The notes: generated by a model not told the origin, from the letters alone. Shown: positions 32,306 through 45,952, counted from the first letter of the stretch. The stretch: 64,000 bases of DNA from Hyphodiscus hymeniophilus (GCA_016508695.1 VNKQ01000022.1:124001-188000); one strand, 5' to 3'. Numbers and translations are program-made.

Positions 32306-35292
32306 TGCGATTGATACGATTGGAAAGAAGGGAGTGACGTTGGCTTGATGGAAGGTGAGGATAATGAGGGCAGGGCGAAAATGGCACACAGAAAGATAAG
32401 GTTGAGCTTGATATTGAAGTCAAATGTGAAAGGCAAGAGTCCAGAGCTGTGAACTCCATGACAGCGGATTGCAAGGTTCAAATACCAATTCAAGCTTCTT
32501 CTTCGCAACTCCGCACTCTCGGAGTCAGTTCAGCTCGAGCTCGCCAGCACCGTGTCTAAAATTCATCCGTGTTTATATTCTTTGTGCAAGCATTTCCATA
32601 TCTACCGCTTAATAGGAAAAAATTCCCTAGTAGCTGCAATCATCCAGCGTCCGGCCGATCCTGTCTCGTTGCTAGATCGAAATAAGTGATATGCTACTAT
32701 GTGGAGACCATGGAGGGATTGGAGTGAGCTATTGAGGAATTCATGGTAGATCTGAGCTCTTGCGGGTTCCTGCAACTGCAAAACATGCTGCTATTCTCGT
32801 GAAAGACGTGCAAGTCCCTCCGTTTGCTTTCACAAGCAGCAGATTTCAGGCTCAATCGTGATTCGTGCGCCTTTTCCAGGGGTGGCTTGCAGGGAGATGA
32901 TGGCATCTACTATTTCCAAGATCCTATCGTAAGCGAATACTCAATTGCCCCTGCGTCTTGTTTTTGGATCATCGTTACCGGTAAGCTTGCGGGGAATATT
33001 CCGGGGAGTAGGCAAGGCATGATAAGCGTTTTTATCTTCAAAAACAGACTCAGATTTCAACTTGTCATAGTATGGATGTGTTTGATCTCAGTAAACACTG
33101 CTTAGGATCGTCTCCACACTTGGACGGTCAACGAGGACGGATAACTACCTAATCAAAGGTTGCTTGAGTAAGACAAACGGCGAGGGAGCAAATACTGAAC
33201 TACCGCGCGGGGAGTCGCATATGACTGAACCGGCGGGGTCGTGGCGTTCCACCTCATTTTGGCACTAAAGCCGTATGTGAATATGCTCACTGTGCTTGGA
33301 TACATTCAAGGATACGAAGCCCTATTTGAGAAAATTATCGTCAGCTTTGATCACAGTTGACTCCAAGGCGCTGAATTTCTCAAGGCAACCTCCTAACGTC
33401 GAAGCCTAGATGAGATTCCCAGGGACCTTCGACAGTGCTATGCTTCTCCGGCGCACAAGAGCAGAGGTGGCGTGTAATAAACGGCGATATTCGTCTATGG
33501 TCTTCAACGGGCAATGACCCGCTTTGGCAACCTGGAGCGAGACACTGATCTGAAGAAGTCTTGGAGACGGGAAGTCTCGGATCGGAAACAGCAGAAGAAG
33601 TCACTCAGGAAGGATGGACCTCTTTCCAAGAAGTACCATACCAGACAAAATCTTGGAAAGCAACGAGTGATCAATGATTTGCGCTGGCACAATCTGGGAG
33701 TGTGGCTAGTTCTTCCTCCACTATGAACGACGAGGCGGTGGAAAATTCCCGCTTAGGAAGTCTGCTTTGATCAAGTAAATCAAGGCGTTGCGGCTCCGAA
33801 CCGAAGGTCTCAGAAATAGGACAAGAATATCTGGACCAAGGGCGACAAGGAAGTTTAATCTTCAAAACTAGCCGCACGAAAGCTCGTACGCCTTGCCGTC
33901 ATCTCAGACTTGCTAGAACGGCTCAAGATATGTCAAAATCGCTTAGTGGCTTGACGAACTCCTCAACGCCACGTTTCCTATTTTCAATCACATTGGTGGG
34001 GTCAGAGTCATGCTCGGTACCCAATTTGCAACAAGCAAGTTTCTTTGGAAGTTCGGCGCAGTCCGTAAACAACTCAAATATTTCCTCTCAAATTGTTATT
34101 ATGTGATAGTGCTTAATCCTCAAGCCATCCCCATATATTATGCCACCGATTTATCTTTGAGCCTTTGGGGATATGGGCCATGCCGCGATGGTAAGCCGGG
34201 AAGGACTTCCGGTTCGAAATCCACAAAGAACACAGAATGTCTCGCCGTGGCCCCTTCCTTTTCGGGATCATGCATAATCCTCATACTCCTCTCGATATTT
34301 ATGATTCGTCTGCATGAAGCCAAGTTTGGTCCAGGCGGTTTGCGGCATCAGTAAGGAAATGACGGTGAACTTCAAACAGACGGACTCAACAAATATCCTA
34401 CAATTCCAATAACAGCTGGAGTAAAGTGTCGCATTAGGCGAATGCCGCTCTGCCAAGGTGCCACGTGGTATCGATCCTGGTGTTGACGTCCAGCTCCAAA
34501 ACTGACGACTCATATCCATGGATGTTATTGGGCGAGTAATGCTTTAAGTTAGTAGCATTACCTGAACTTTGATGAAACCGCAACGATGGATGGCACCAAG
34601 GTAGACCACTAGGATACTCCAGGTCTGTGAACTTCCGCCAAGGGTTGGTCGGTTCCTCTATTTCGTCGTTGAAACATTGTTAGAGTCTAGAACGCAAGTA
34701 CCCTGCTCCCGCCATTATCTACCCTTGATAGCTTGTCAATGGAAGCCCAGAAGGTTCCCAAGTCTCTTGAGCAGATGGCAATTAGGAATGGGTTAGTGGG
34801 GCATGCTGGTACTGATACACAAGAGTTAGGTAATCAGTCTTTGTCTCGGTCATGTACCTGTCCTGCCAACCCATTTTAGTGCTTTATATAATTTTTAGAA
34901 AGCAGGATGGTATGTAGTAACCCCGCGTCGAAGCTTGGGCTGCTATTTCGGATCCTTCGAAAGTCAATTGCGGGGACTCAGCATAAGTTGATACAAATAC
35001 TTCTAGATGTTTGATAGCTTCCGAAAGGTGAGAGAGACAGAGAAACTGTTCATAAGTATCTTAGCGGTGTTTGGAGGAGGCATCGCCGTATCGATTGCAC
35101 CCAACGAACCCCTTGAGTAACACTTTCAAATCAGTCACTCCATTCAGTTCAAGCATCAGGCATCAAAAACTGTCGTTTACTCATCGCCTTATTAATACAG
35201 TGGGTTTTCCGACTCAGTTATTTTGCTACTCGGCTCTCTGGTTTTCAACGCGCAGAATAGCACCTGGTTTGCAAGCCGTTATTACGATCATT
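32306..35292. other. Divergent spacer between genes C and B
   Basis: About 3 kb between the starts of gene C (minus) and gene B (plus). I see no supported gene. Small frames at 32,824-33,105, 33,514-33,726 and 34,010-34,354 are not protein-like and lack splice context. An in-frame leader runs into gene B from 35,071, but its sequence has no counterpart in gene A, so I treat it as 5' UTR. Confidence 0.45.
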
Positions 35293-37841
35293 ATGGCTCC
35301 TCCTTCCCTTATTGATCACAGCGATCCTGATAATATAGTAGGTTCTTCTCGTTCGCTTGAACGCAGTCATTATTACTAATTCGCTCTTAGAAAATATTCG
35401 GCAAGTACAGTACGGACGAATTCAAGTCCAGTAGCCAATCTGTATGGAATTCGGAGGCCAAGCAAGCATTCAAAGATGTTTACAACGAAGAAGAATTTCA
35501 AGCCTTTTGCCGAGAAAAATCGGCTCAAGGAAAGACTCTCTTGGCCTCTACATTGGCGAGATTTGATTTTACTTGGGCATGGCCACAGATTGGGCTCGGA
35601 AATCCCAAGAAATTGAAGAGTGTCAAGAACAAAGACGGCCAGTTAATCACAGATCTTTTGAATGTTAAGATTGCGTATCAAATGGAGAAGATACACAAAG
35701 AACGAATGAAGCAATCTACAACTTCAACAGAATGTTCATCGGGAGGGCGTTCACCCAGGGGACGTTCATTGGGAGGACATTCACTTAATGGATCTCTAGC
35801 CGGGGAACCCTTCGGAAGGCGGTCTATCTTCAAAGAACCTTCTGAGTCAGTTCATAACTTCGCAAGATAGCTGACATGACTAACTTTCCAGTATAATCGA
35901 TCTCGACTCCGATTTCGACTCCGATCTCGAGATGATAGATGCTCCCCCAATTGTCTCCGGTCACGGTCGTCGTACGTCTCTTCCACCCCCTCTTCCCAAT
36001 AAGTCCTTTGGTCTCTGGTCATTCGATGGCCATAGAAAACTGCGACGTGAGGAGCGCAGCATTGAAGGTCGAGAGTTTTCCGAATGGAAGGAGCATATGA
36101 ACACTCAGCGACTTGCTTATGAAAACATGATCAATGATCCTCAACAAGAGTATGAACGCAAGAGCATGGAGCTTGGTAACGACCGTCGAATCTTTGAAGA
36201 GGAGGCAAATGCAGCAAATCTACGATTTGAAGACGCAATGAAAGAATTAGACCAAAGGCGTCGACAGGTTGAAATGCAAGCCGAACAGACCGAATGTGAA
36301 AAGAACGAGATGGAACATAAACTTCATGGTAGACAGGCTCAACTACAGCAAGACTACGATCTCATCAAGCAACACCAGTGTCAGGTCGCACAAGATCGTC
36401 AGGACTTGGAGGATTTATTAGCTCGCGGACGGGTTGAAATTGCCGATCGTGAGCGGCACGCTCAATTCCTTGAGGATAATCTAACCAGCAGGTCGGCTGA
36501 ACTTGCAGAGAGGGAACGTTGTCTCCAAGAGCGCGAATTTCAGCTGGCCCTAATGAAGGAGGACAGTAACCTCAAGGCAGGCGCAGCGCAAGTCAAGTCT
36601 GAGGGTCCAATACAGTAGGTGTTCCGTACTGATTGTTGCAGACAAGTTCTAACGATGTCAGACCAACCAAGCAAATACTCGACCACAAAGTCAATGCGGA
36701 AATTTGTGTTGCGCCGGCACCACCTCGAGCATCAACATCCGTCCAGCCAAAGGCTGAATCTTCTTCTTCCCAGCTGTTTCGTCTTGGGTGCACCATGTCT
36801 ACTGTACCTCTTATCCCAGACTTTTCCCCAGGGCAGTTCCCATTCAACGCTATCGATTCCCACGACAAGGGGTAAGTTTCTTCCTGAAGAACTCTTTCGA
36901 ACCTTCTTTCTAATAAAGAATACAGACCATCTAGTCGCTCGTCCAGAGCAATCACAGAGCACCCCCAGTCTTCCCTTACCTCCACGGCTTCTTCCCAGCT
37001 GCATTTGCTTCAAAAGAACTCAGACCCTTCTGTCGCTTACGGAAATCATGAGAATCCTCCGGCGGATCGATCTCGGCTCTCTTTACCGACCTCTACCGAG
37101 GTTCAGCGCATTTCTAGGTTCCAATCACATTATAAATATGGAGAGTCCATCGGAAACGTCGTCACCGAGAGCAGTCCTGACGATGTCGTGTCTGACGATG
37201 GGAAGTCACGATGCCAGTATGAGTCGAACTCAAGAGGCAAGAGACGAGAGGAAGAGTCTCGAGAGATATTCTTGGATAAGAACCTGTATCAGTCGAGACC
37301 GAAGCCATGGGTGACCAAGGAGAGCTCGGAAGTTACTGTGCCTCATGTCATAAAATCTCGATCTCCACTTTGCACGAAGTCAAAGTCGCGAGGCAGGAAG
37401 GGAGAGGCAAGCTTGAATAGGAATGTGTTGGACGATAACCCAAGACGATCCAAGTTAAGTTTACGAGCCACCGAGGACAGTTCTGATGAGTTTGTCTCCG
37501 ATGATAGGGGTACTCAGCGCCGGTCGAAATTGAAATCGAGGAAATGCCCTACGGAAGACAGTGAGACGGTTCGGGGTGAGATCTCTGATCTATTGACACC
37601 AAAGCCACGTATCAGGAGAGAGCAATATGAGGGTCGCGGGGTCGATTTGGGCGACATTTTTGCAGCTGTTGACGCAGGAGATATTAACGAAGACATGGTA
37701 GAAATGTTCATTGCGAAGAAGATAGAACTCTTTGCACCTCAATCGACACAGCACCAATGCCTCTCAAAGAAGTCGTCCAAGTTCTCCAACCCGCCAAAGC
37801 CATCAGGAGGAAAGGATTATCGCAACTTAATTGATATATAG
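35293..37841 (+). CDS. Gene B: coiled-coil protein, paralog of gene A, with a SIM-like motif
   Basis: Five exons: 35293-35337, 35391-35845, 35892-36614, 36662-36871 and 36926-37841 (782 residues). Introns are 53, 46, 47 and 54 nt, phases 0, 2, 2 and 2. The start follows gene A: MAPPSLI...DPDNI, then the intron, then KIFGKY. The shared N-terminal domain (about 15-115) has SSSQSVW, EAKQA, FDFTWAWPQIGLG, KNKDGQLITDLL and KIAYQ. At the second junction (about 168-174) the string SDIIDLDSD resembles a SUMO-interaction motif. Residues about 210-400 are a Glu/Gln/Arg-rich coiled coil. The C-terminal part is Ser/Lys/Arg-rich with repeated SSD-E-VSDD motifs and ends with a conserved acidic helix (DLGDIFAAVDAGDI, about 718) like that of gene A. 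Function unknown. The gene stops immediately before the AT-rich transposon block. Confidence 0.82.
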
Positions 37842-38317
37842 TATATAGAGTCTTTCGGTTGGCTATTATAGCAAAATTGTAATCGATACATTTACCTTAG
37901 TTAATATTCTTAGGTACTCTGTCTCTGTGTAATGTCTTACTCTTACTGTTGCTGTTACTAATTGTAGAGTACACTCCTTTGTTTCTTTACTTTGTATACT
38001 ATACTATAAGTAGGTAGTATGTAATTGTCTTATACTTCTCTCGAGAGTCTAATAAAAAGGGTTTCTTCTAATATTAGTGGGATAAAGAAAGTATTATATA
38101 TGTACTTATTTCGCGGATATCAAAGAAGGAGAAGGAGAACAAAGCAATTTATATTTATAATAATTTTATTATAGCCTATATACTTAGTATTAATAAGTTT
38201 ATATAGTAACCGCACTAGAGATTTGCGTATACAATTTTGCTTAATTGGCTAAAACGTCGCTTATTTTATTTTTAGCGTTATTAATTAAAAATTTAGAGTC
38301 TTAGTAAGTTTTTTTAA

Positions 38318-38725
38318 GGGACAGGCTATAATAACTTGCCTCCTGGCTAAAACAACTTTTCGGGGGTATACTTAATACCCTTACTTAGCTATAGTAATTT
38401 GTATATACAAGTAAGGCTAAACTATATACTTTACTAAATATTAATATATCCTTATTATTTGAGAGAAAGGTAGACCCCGTAGTATACTAAGAGGAGTATT
38501 ACGTATTACGAAATCGAGTACGCGATAACTACCCTTAGTCTTCGAAATTCCCCTCTCCTTAGCTCCTATAATCCTTAAGCGACCCAAGTTACTAGTCGGG
38601 CAAGTCTTTATAGTCTATTTAGGCCTAAATAGAGTAAGTTCTATTACCCTAGTAATAGCGCGGATAGTAAAAGGATATATCGATTAATATAAACTAGGTA
38701 TGCGAAAAGAGAGGGGTTATATCTT
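38318..38725. mobile_element. Partial family-1 TIR element (left end only)
   Basis: Begins with the family-1 terminal repeat (GGGACAGGCTATAATAACTT) after a T-rich flank (TTTTTTAA) and continues with the family's internal text, including the GTACCCCC-type and AGGCCTAAATAGA segments. It is interrupted at the start of a piggyBac-like element and its expected continuation is not found on the other side, so it is truncated. Confidence 0.65.
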
Positions 38726-40776
38726 CTAAGCTGCTACAAACCCATACGTCTAGCCTAAGGCAATAGTTTGCCTGGCGCCTAGTTAAGCGAGTCAATTTAG
38801 GCTAATCACAGAGCTTTATTTTTGGAAACCACCCCCTTAATTCTTATTATTTCTATAATACTACGCAAAACAATCCCCCTTACTATATAATACAATGTCG
38901 CATTCTTTATAACTATAAATAGTTAATCTTCTAGTAAAGTTTAGCTTTTGATTAGTTATCTTTTAAGCTAACGCAGGCCTACGTTATAGCTTACTCTAGA
39001 AGGTCTAGCCTTTGTAAGCTATATAGTCTTTCCTAGCCTTACGTTATACTTGGTAATAACTTATACGTAATATACTAGAAGGCTTTGGTTTTATATAAGG
39101 ATTATAAGGCTTTCTAATACCCGGAGCATCGCGCGCTATAGCTATTAAACCCTTAATAATTTAAATATAAAAGTCTTATTACAATCGAAATTTAACCGAC
39201 TTCTTTCCTTTAATATTTAAGTAGAGAGAAACCAAATAAGTATTGACTAGTACCGTAATTAAGAGCTATTATTTAAGTGCTTATTAGGCTCCTCTTTAAA
39301 TTCGTTATTCCCTATTATTATTATTAGTTAGCTAATCGGCTATGTCAATAGCGAGTATATTATAATTATATTAGTAATAAACCTCTAGTATTTCTAGTTC
39401 CTTTATAATATCTTTCCCAAAAGGTTTTCGTATTATTTTCGCGCTAGTAGATATCTCTTTTGACTAGCGACGCAAGGTTATTACCTTGCGATTTCCCTCT
39501 TAATAAGTAGTTATTATTAAGGCAAAAGCTATATCTTTCTAGCCGAATTGATTAATAAGACCTAACGGCGTAGGCATTAAATAAAGCGTTCCCTATAGTA
39601 GTTTGTCCTTCTTTTAATCTTTCTTCTTAATATCGACTAGTTCGGATATTATATTAGCGTTTAATTAGCAAGTACTAGTTATAGTATATCTATACTCTTA
39701 TAGTACCTCTAAAAGTCAATAAGACGTAAATAGATTATCGAGATATATATAATATCTTATATAAGAAAGTTAATTAAGAAGATATAATATTATAGCTTGC
39801 GTTTTATTGCCTCTTTTTCCTAATTTTAAACTACTTAGTAAAGGGGGGACCTTAATCTCTATAGGCCCGTTTTTCGGCCCTAGCGTATACTAGATCTAAT
39901 TAGAGAGAAACCCACGCTAGCCGACGTTCTAGATCTTGATTTTAGTAGGATTTGACTTAGTTAGAATAGTTGTAACTTTATTAGCTTTACTAGTAAACCT
40001 GCAAATCGATTTGTTAACTATTACGTTATAGCTAGGTTTCTAAATCTAGTTATTTACTTCCTAGAAGTAAGTATTAAGAGAAGAGATCTGGATATCGAAT
40101 TAGTACTAGTTTTAAGTATCTAAAGTAAAGGGTTAAAGCAAAAATTAATACCCGATTCCAAAGAGCACGCTTTTCTTCTAATATAACTCTATACTATATA
40201 TAGAGTTCCTAGTATCGATTTCTTAGTATATATTAAGTAATTAGATGCCTAGGGAATAAGGGATAAGTACTCTAATAGTTAGTAACCTTGTTTATAGGGA
40301 ATAAGGTTATATAAATCTAAATGGCCAAGTATAAATATATCTTAGAAAAGCAAGTTAGGTACTATTATTTTGCTTGCGTATAAGGCTTTAAGTCGTCTTA
40401 AGGTTTTCGAAAATAACTATTCGTATAGGAAATAATATTATTAATAATTTCTAGAGTATAATATAAAGAAAAGAGCGTAATAGGGTTATTAGGGGAAGTG
40501 TATTCTAGAAAAGTAATTTCTAGCTTAAAATCCGGGCATTCTATTAGTAGAAAGTAGTCCCTACGTGATATAATTAGTATAGTGTCTAGACGCAAGGTCC
40601 CTAGGTCTATAGGGTTTGAAATAGTATTCTTAGGCATTGAATTGTGTTTCTTTTAAGTGTAAAATCGTTAAATTATAATAGTTGTTTATATTTTTATTTA
40701 TATTACGGATTTTAATATTCTTACCCTTATATATAGTGCCTTAGGCACCCAGACGTGCGGGTTCGTAGCAGCTTAG
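38726..40776 (-). mobile_element. Degenerate piggyBac-like DNA transposon 1
   Basis: About 2.05 kb with 28-bp terminal inverted repeats (38726-38753 and 40749-40776, starting CTAAGCTGCTAC) that differ at four places, all transitions. The longest surviving frame, 40637-40398 on the minus strand, starts MPKNTISNPIDLG and has ITFLEYTSPNNPITLFSLYY and EIINNIISYTN, a pattern like the start of piggyBac-type (DDE_Tnp_1_7) transposase domains (xPxxLFxLFFxxExxxxIxxxTN). Downstream on the same strand (about 39,560-39,380) pieces such as KELEIL match element 2 at 57,449-59,507. No intact transposase remains. I found no TTAA duplication at the ends. Confidence 0.6.
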
Positions 40777-42295
40777 GGGATAAGAAGACCTTATAAACTA
40801 TACTAAAATTATACAAGTTAAATTTTTAGGCGATTCGCATAAAATATTATTTTATCTTATATAATAAGAGTACTACTAATACTTGCTTAAGTCTACTAAG
40901 AGTACTTAATTTAAAGTACTTAGTAGAATAAAATTAGAATTAGGCTTTATTAGTTAAAGCTAGGGTTAAGCCCTAATTTAGGTCAAAAGGAATAACCGAT
41001 TAATAACTACTTCTTAATTAGCCGAGACTCTATTGGGCATCTAATCTAGCTTAATCCCACTTAACTCTATTTAATCTAGTTTTAGTCCGGGTTAACCTTG
41101 AATCTACTACTATTTAATAACTATATAATTCAATTTATTTTAGTCCGGTTAATTACTTACTATACTTATAGCCTTAAGGTATAATATAAAATACTTAGAA
41201 AAGTATTTATTAAATTAAGTTTTTATTATTGATTTATAATAAGAGTCGGACTAAAACAACTTATCTCCTGGCTAAACCAACTTTCTTTTAGAAGATAAAC
41301 CTATAAATATAAGTATATAGTACCTTAGATTATTTTGTTACTAAAATACTGTCTTTACTAAATATACCTAGTAAAGTTGAAGTTAGTAGTAGTTAAAGTT
41401 ACTTCTACGGGGTTAAAGAGTAGCGAGAAGTCTTTATATTAAAATACATTTTATATATTTTTTTTTCTTAATATTATTTATTTATATTTTAAAAAGAATA
41501 TTAAATATACTTAATTATAATAGTTTCAATACTATTTTTATATAGGCGCAAACTTAATATAGCTATTCTAATAAATAAGATTAAATAAGGAATAAACTAT
41601 TTTAACTCTAATACCGGCTATTTTAATTCTTAGGGGTTATACCTACTATATACCTAAAAGGTACATGCCTAGAGATACTTTCTCTATTAAAACACAATGG
41701 GTTAAAGTTAGTACTTAAGGTTACCTAGTAGTTTCTAGGGGGTTAAAGAGTAATAAGAGCTCCTTATATAGGGATATCTTTTTTAGGGATAAGCTATTTC
41801 AACTCTAATACTGGCTATTTCAACTCTTAGGAGGTATACCCACTATATACCTAGAAAGGTATATACCTAGAGATACTTTTTCTACTAAAATACAATAGGT
41901 TAGGGTTAGTAGTTAGAATTAGTTTCGGGGGGTTTAAGGGGCGGTAAGAGCCCTTTATATAGGAATATTTATATTATTTCTTATAATTATATTTACTTAT
42001 ATTTTAAGTAGAATATTAAAGGTACCTAGTTATAGTAGTTTTAATGTTCTTATATAGGCATAAACTTACTATATATACCACGGTATATATAACTAGTAGG
42101 GACTAGTAGAATTGAAATAGCCGGCATTAGAGTTAAAATAGCTTATCTCCTTTTTTATTTATATTATTTCTTGTAATTATATTTAGTTATATTTTAAGTA
42201 AAATATTAAAGGTACTAGGTAGTTATAATAGTTTTAATATTCTTATATAAGTATAAACTTATTACGCGTATTATAGTATATATAACTAGTAAGGC

Positions 42296-44040
42296 TTTTA
42301 TATATAATATTAACTATTTTTTAAGGGACAGGCTATAACAACTTGCCTCTCGGCTAAAACAACTTGGTTAACCCTACTTATAAGTGTATATCTAGGAAGC
42401 TTCTCTTACTATACTAATTTATATACGCGTAAGAGCGTGCGATATATACTATTATATTAACTTATTATAATCTAGATTTAACTTATACTCCCTATCTTAA
42501 GTATAACCCTTAAAAGGTTTTACTATTATAACTTTAACTTTCTATATTACTTGCCTTTGTAATATATCTCCTATAATTATTACTACGTCTTTAAGGCAAT
42601 CGTCTTTATATATAAAAGAAATCCCCTTTATAACCTGGGTTACTTAAGAATTGCAGGGGCTAAGAAAGGGAGAAATTTAAAGACTAAGAGTAGTCGTTAT
42701 ATACTCGATTTTATAATATGTGATACTCCTCTTAATATATTATAAGGTTTATCTTTTTCTTAAATAATAAGGATATATTAATATTTAGTAAAGTATATAA
42801 TTTAGCTTTACTTATATATATAAATTACTATAGCTAAGTAAGAGTATTAAGTATACCCCCGAAAAGTTATTTTAGCCGGGAGGTAAGTTATTATAGCCCG
42901 TCCCTTTTTTAATAATTTTAAGATAGTAACCTTAACTTTATATTTAATTTAAACCCTTTAATAAACGCGTTAACTTAACTCTTTTTCTTTTACTCTTTTT
43001 CTCTTGACTTATAAAAGTAATATTCTAATATTCTTTTATTTAATTATACTTATAAAACAAACTAATTTAATATATTATTACTTAATATATATATAATAAT
43101 AGAGAATAATAAGGTTATTTAAGTAATAGTTATTTTTTTTCTAATAAAAAAGAAAGTCGATTATAAGTAAGTATTATAATAACTTTATAATATTATAACT
43201 TAAGTTATAATTAAGGACCTAGTTTCTATAATAATTAATAAGGAATAGCTTTAATATAGTATATTAATATATAATTCTTATAAGTAAGTTATATTTTTTA
43301 TTAGTAATACTAATATATAAATATAAATATATTAGCTAAAACTAAGAGATTCTTTCTAAGTCTAAATAGAAACGAGAATAATAAAGTAAAGAAATACTCT
43401 TTGTTTTAGTTATTTGAACTTATTTCTTAGGGCCTAGAATATATTACTTTTTAATATAAATTTAAAGGCATATAATAATAAGCTAAAAGAAATAAGGGTT
43501 ACTCTCTCTTATTAAGTTATAAGTTATTATAAAGAAACTTAGTTATACTTATAAAAGAAAAAGATTATTATATATTAGGTTAATTAAAACTATTACTTTA
43601 GAGTTATTATTTCTTTTCTTATTAAAGACTATTATATTATACTTAAGTTATACTTATAATAAAGAGATAAAAACTTAAAAAGTATTTTTATATACTTATA
43701 ATATTTTTGGGACTTATAATATTTTTGGGACTTATAATATTAAGGTATAATAATAACCTTGGCTTAGTAAAAATTATAACGGGTTAATATACTTCTTTTC
43801 GTTATAATTCTTTAAGACTTATATAGCTTTATATTAGAAAAGATATTATTAGAATTAGGTACTCTAAGTTACTTGCGAGTAATCTCTCTTTCTCTAGCTA
43901 TTAGTATATAATTTAATAATTACTTAGCTTACCTTATTATTATATAATTTAGAAGTATAACTTTAATAGAGAAGTAATCTTACTAATTAATATATATTAT
44001 TATTAGTATTATTATAAGCTTATAATTAATACTCTTGATC
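42296..44040. mobile_element. Longer transposon block X (possible dead transposase region), inverted copy of block Y
   Basis: This segment, minus the 588 bp that a family-1 element and its duplicated target occupy (42325-42912), reads as the reverse complement of 54,170-55,055. The two can be followed side by side through landmarks such as the AATCGACTTTCTTTTT/AAAAAGAAAGTCGATT segment (about 43,150 and 54,775). It lies next to a family-1 right end at 44,661. All frames are broken. By length and position it may be the mutated transposase region of an autonomous member of the TIR families, but no transposase domain can be named; boundaries are approximate. Confidence 0.5.
42325..42904. mobile_element. 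Family-1 TIR element, 580 bp, 8-bp TSD TTTTTTAA
   Basis: Starts GGGACAGGCTATAACAACTT and ends with its inverse (...AGCCCGTCCC). Identical 8-bp flanks TTTTTTAA lie at 42317-42324 and 42905-42912. The internal sequence has no coding capacity. Block Y at 54-55 kb carries the homologous site without the insertion, which confirms both ends. Confidence 0.9.
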
Positions 44041-45089
44041 TTTTTCTTATATTAGAAGTTTTAAGACTTATTATTAACTTTATATAAGTATATATAAGGG
44101 AAAGGTAAACCTTATAATATATTAAGAAAAGGATTACATATTATAAAATCAAGTATATAATAATTATTCTTAGTCTTTAAACTTTTTTTTTTTTAATTCT
44201 TATAATCCTTAAGTAAGTTAAGTTATTAGTCGAGTAAGTCTTTATAGTTTATTTAGGCCTAAATAAGTAAGTTTTATTTCCTTAATAATAATATAAATAA
44301 TAGAAGAATATATCGATTAAAATAAGTTAAATATATAAAGAGAAAGTAATTATATAAAAGAGATTTCTTTTATATATAAAAAACAATTACTTTAAAAATA
44401 TAATAATAATTATAAAAGATATATTATAAAAGTAAGTAATATAAGAAGTTAAAGTTATAATAATAAAACTTTTTAAGGGTTATATATAAGATAAAGAATA
44501 TAAGTCAAGTTTGGATTATAATAAGTTAATATAATAATATATATTATACACTCTTATATATATATAAATTAATATAATAAAGAAAGCTTCTTAGATATAT
44601 ACTTATAAGTAGGGTTAACTAAGTTATTTTAGCTAAAAGGCAAGTTATTATAGCCCGTCCCTTAATATTTTGTTTAAAATATAACTAAATATAAATTATA
44701 TAATTATAAGAAATAATATAATATAAAAAGAATATTCTTATATAAAGCGCTCTTATTACCTTTTAACTCTCCGGAACTAACTCTAATTACTAGTAACCTT
44801 AACTACCAACTCTAACCTTACTATATTTTAGTAAAGAAAGTACTAGGTAGTATTATTTCTAAACATATGCGTTTCTAAATATACCCTCTAAGAGTTAAAA
44901 TAGAGCTAGGCTAAAATAACTTGCCTTCTAGCTAAACTAACTTTTTAGAAGTAAACTTATAAGTATATATACTTTAGATACTTTTTCAATTAAAAATTAA
45001 AATATAATAAGGTTAAGGTTAGTAGTTAAAGTTAGTAATTAGGGCTAGTAGTTTTAAGGAGTCAGAGAGTAGCGAGAGCCTCTTATATA

Positions 45090-45772
45090 GGGACGAGCTA
45101 TTTCAACTCCAATGCCGGCTATTTTAACTCTACTAGTCCCAAATCGTTTTCACACTTGCGTATATCTAGTAAGCTCTACCTACTATATAAATTTGTATGC
45201 GCGCAAGAGTATATAATATATACTATTATGCTAACTTATTAAAATCATAATCTAGATCTAACTTATACTTACTATCTTGCGTATAACCCTTAAAAGGTTT
45301 TATTACTATAACTTTAACCTCTTGTATTACCTCCCTTTGTAATATATCTCTTGCAACAACTACTACGTCTTTAAGGCAATTGTCTTTATATATAGAAGAA
45401 ATCCCCCCTATATAACCCCTTTCCCTTCTTATACCTAGCTTTGACTATAGCTTGCCGAATTAATTATAAGTATATATAATTCGCTTTGGTTTGATATCGC
45501 GTTTAAAGAGGGTATACCTATTAGCTTTAGTATGCTATTTGATAGTAGTAATTATAATAGAAAGATTAGTATAAACCGCTATAGAGGGAGGGGGCCTATA
45601 AGTCTTAAATGCGTCTATTGCGAAGGTTATAGGTTAATAAGGATATATTGATTTTGACAAGTAATATAATTATACTTGCCCTTGCATACAAAATAGTATA
45701 GGGAAGCGAGCTTACTAGGTGTACCCCCGAAGAGTTGAAATAGCCGGCATTAGAGTTGAAATAGCTCGTCCC
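45090..45772. mobile_element. Family-3 TIR element, 683 bp, 8-bp TSD CTTATATA
   Basis: Starts GGGACGAGCTATTTCAACTC and ends with its inverse (...GAGTTGAAATAGCTCGTCCC). Exact 8-bp flanks CTTATATA at 45082-45089 and 45773-45780. No open frame. This is one of the least mutated copies and is a good reference for the family; the long copy at 52,472 has the same ends plus about 2.6 kb of extra internal sequence. Confidence 0.9.
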
Positions 45773-45952
45773 CTTATATAAGAGTATGTTTTATATGTTT
45801 TTCTTTTTTTAATTATATTTATTTATATTTAAAAAAGAATATTAAAAGTAGTAAAAGTAATTTTAATATTCTTATATAAATACAAACTTAATATAGCTAC
45901 CCTAATAAGTAAGATTAGACAAGTTAGTTTAGCCGAGAGGTAAGTTGTTTTA

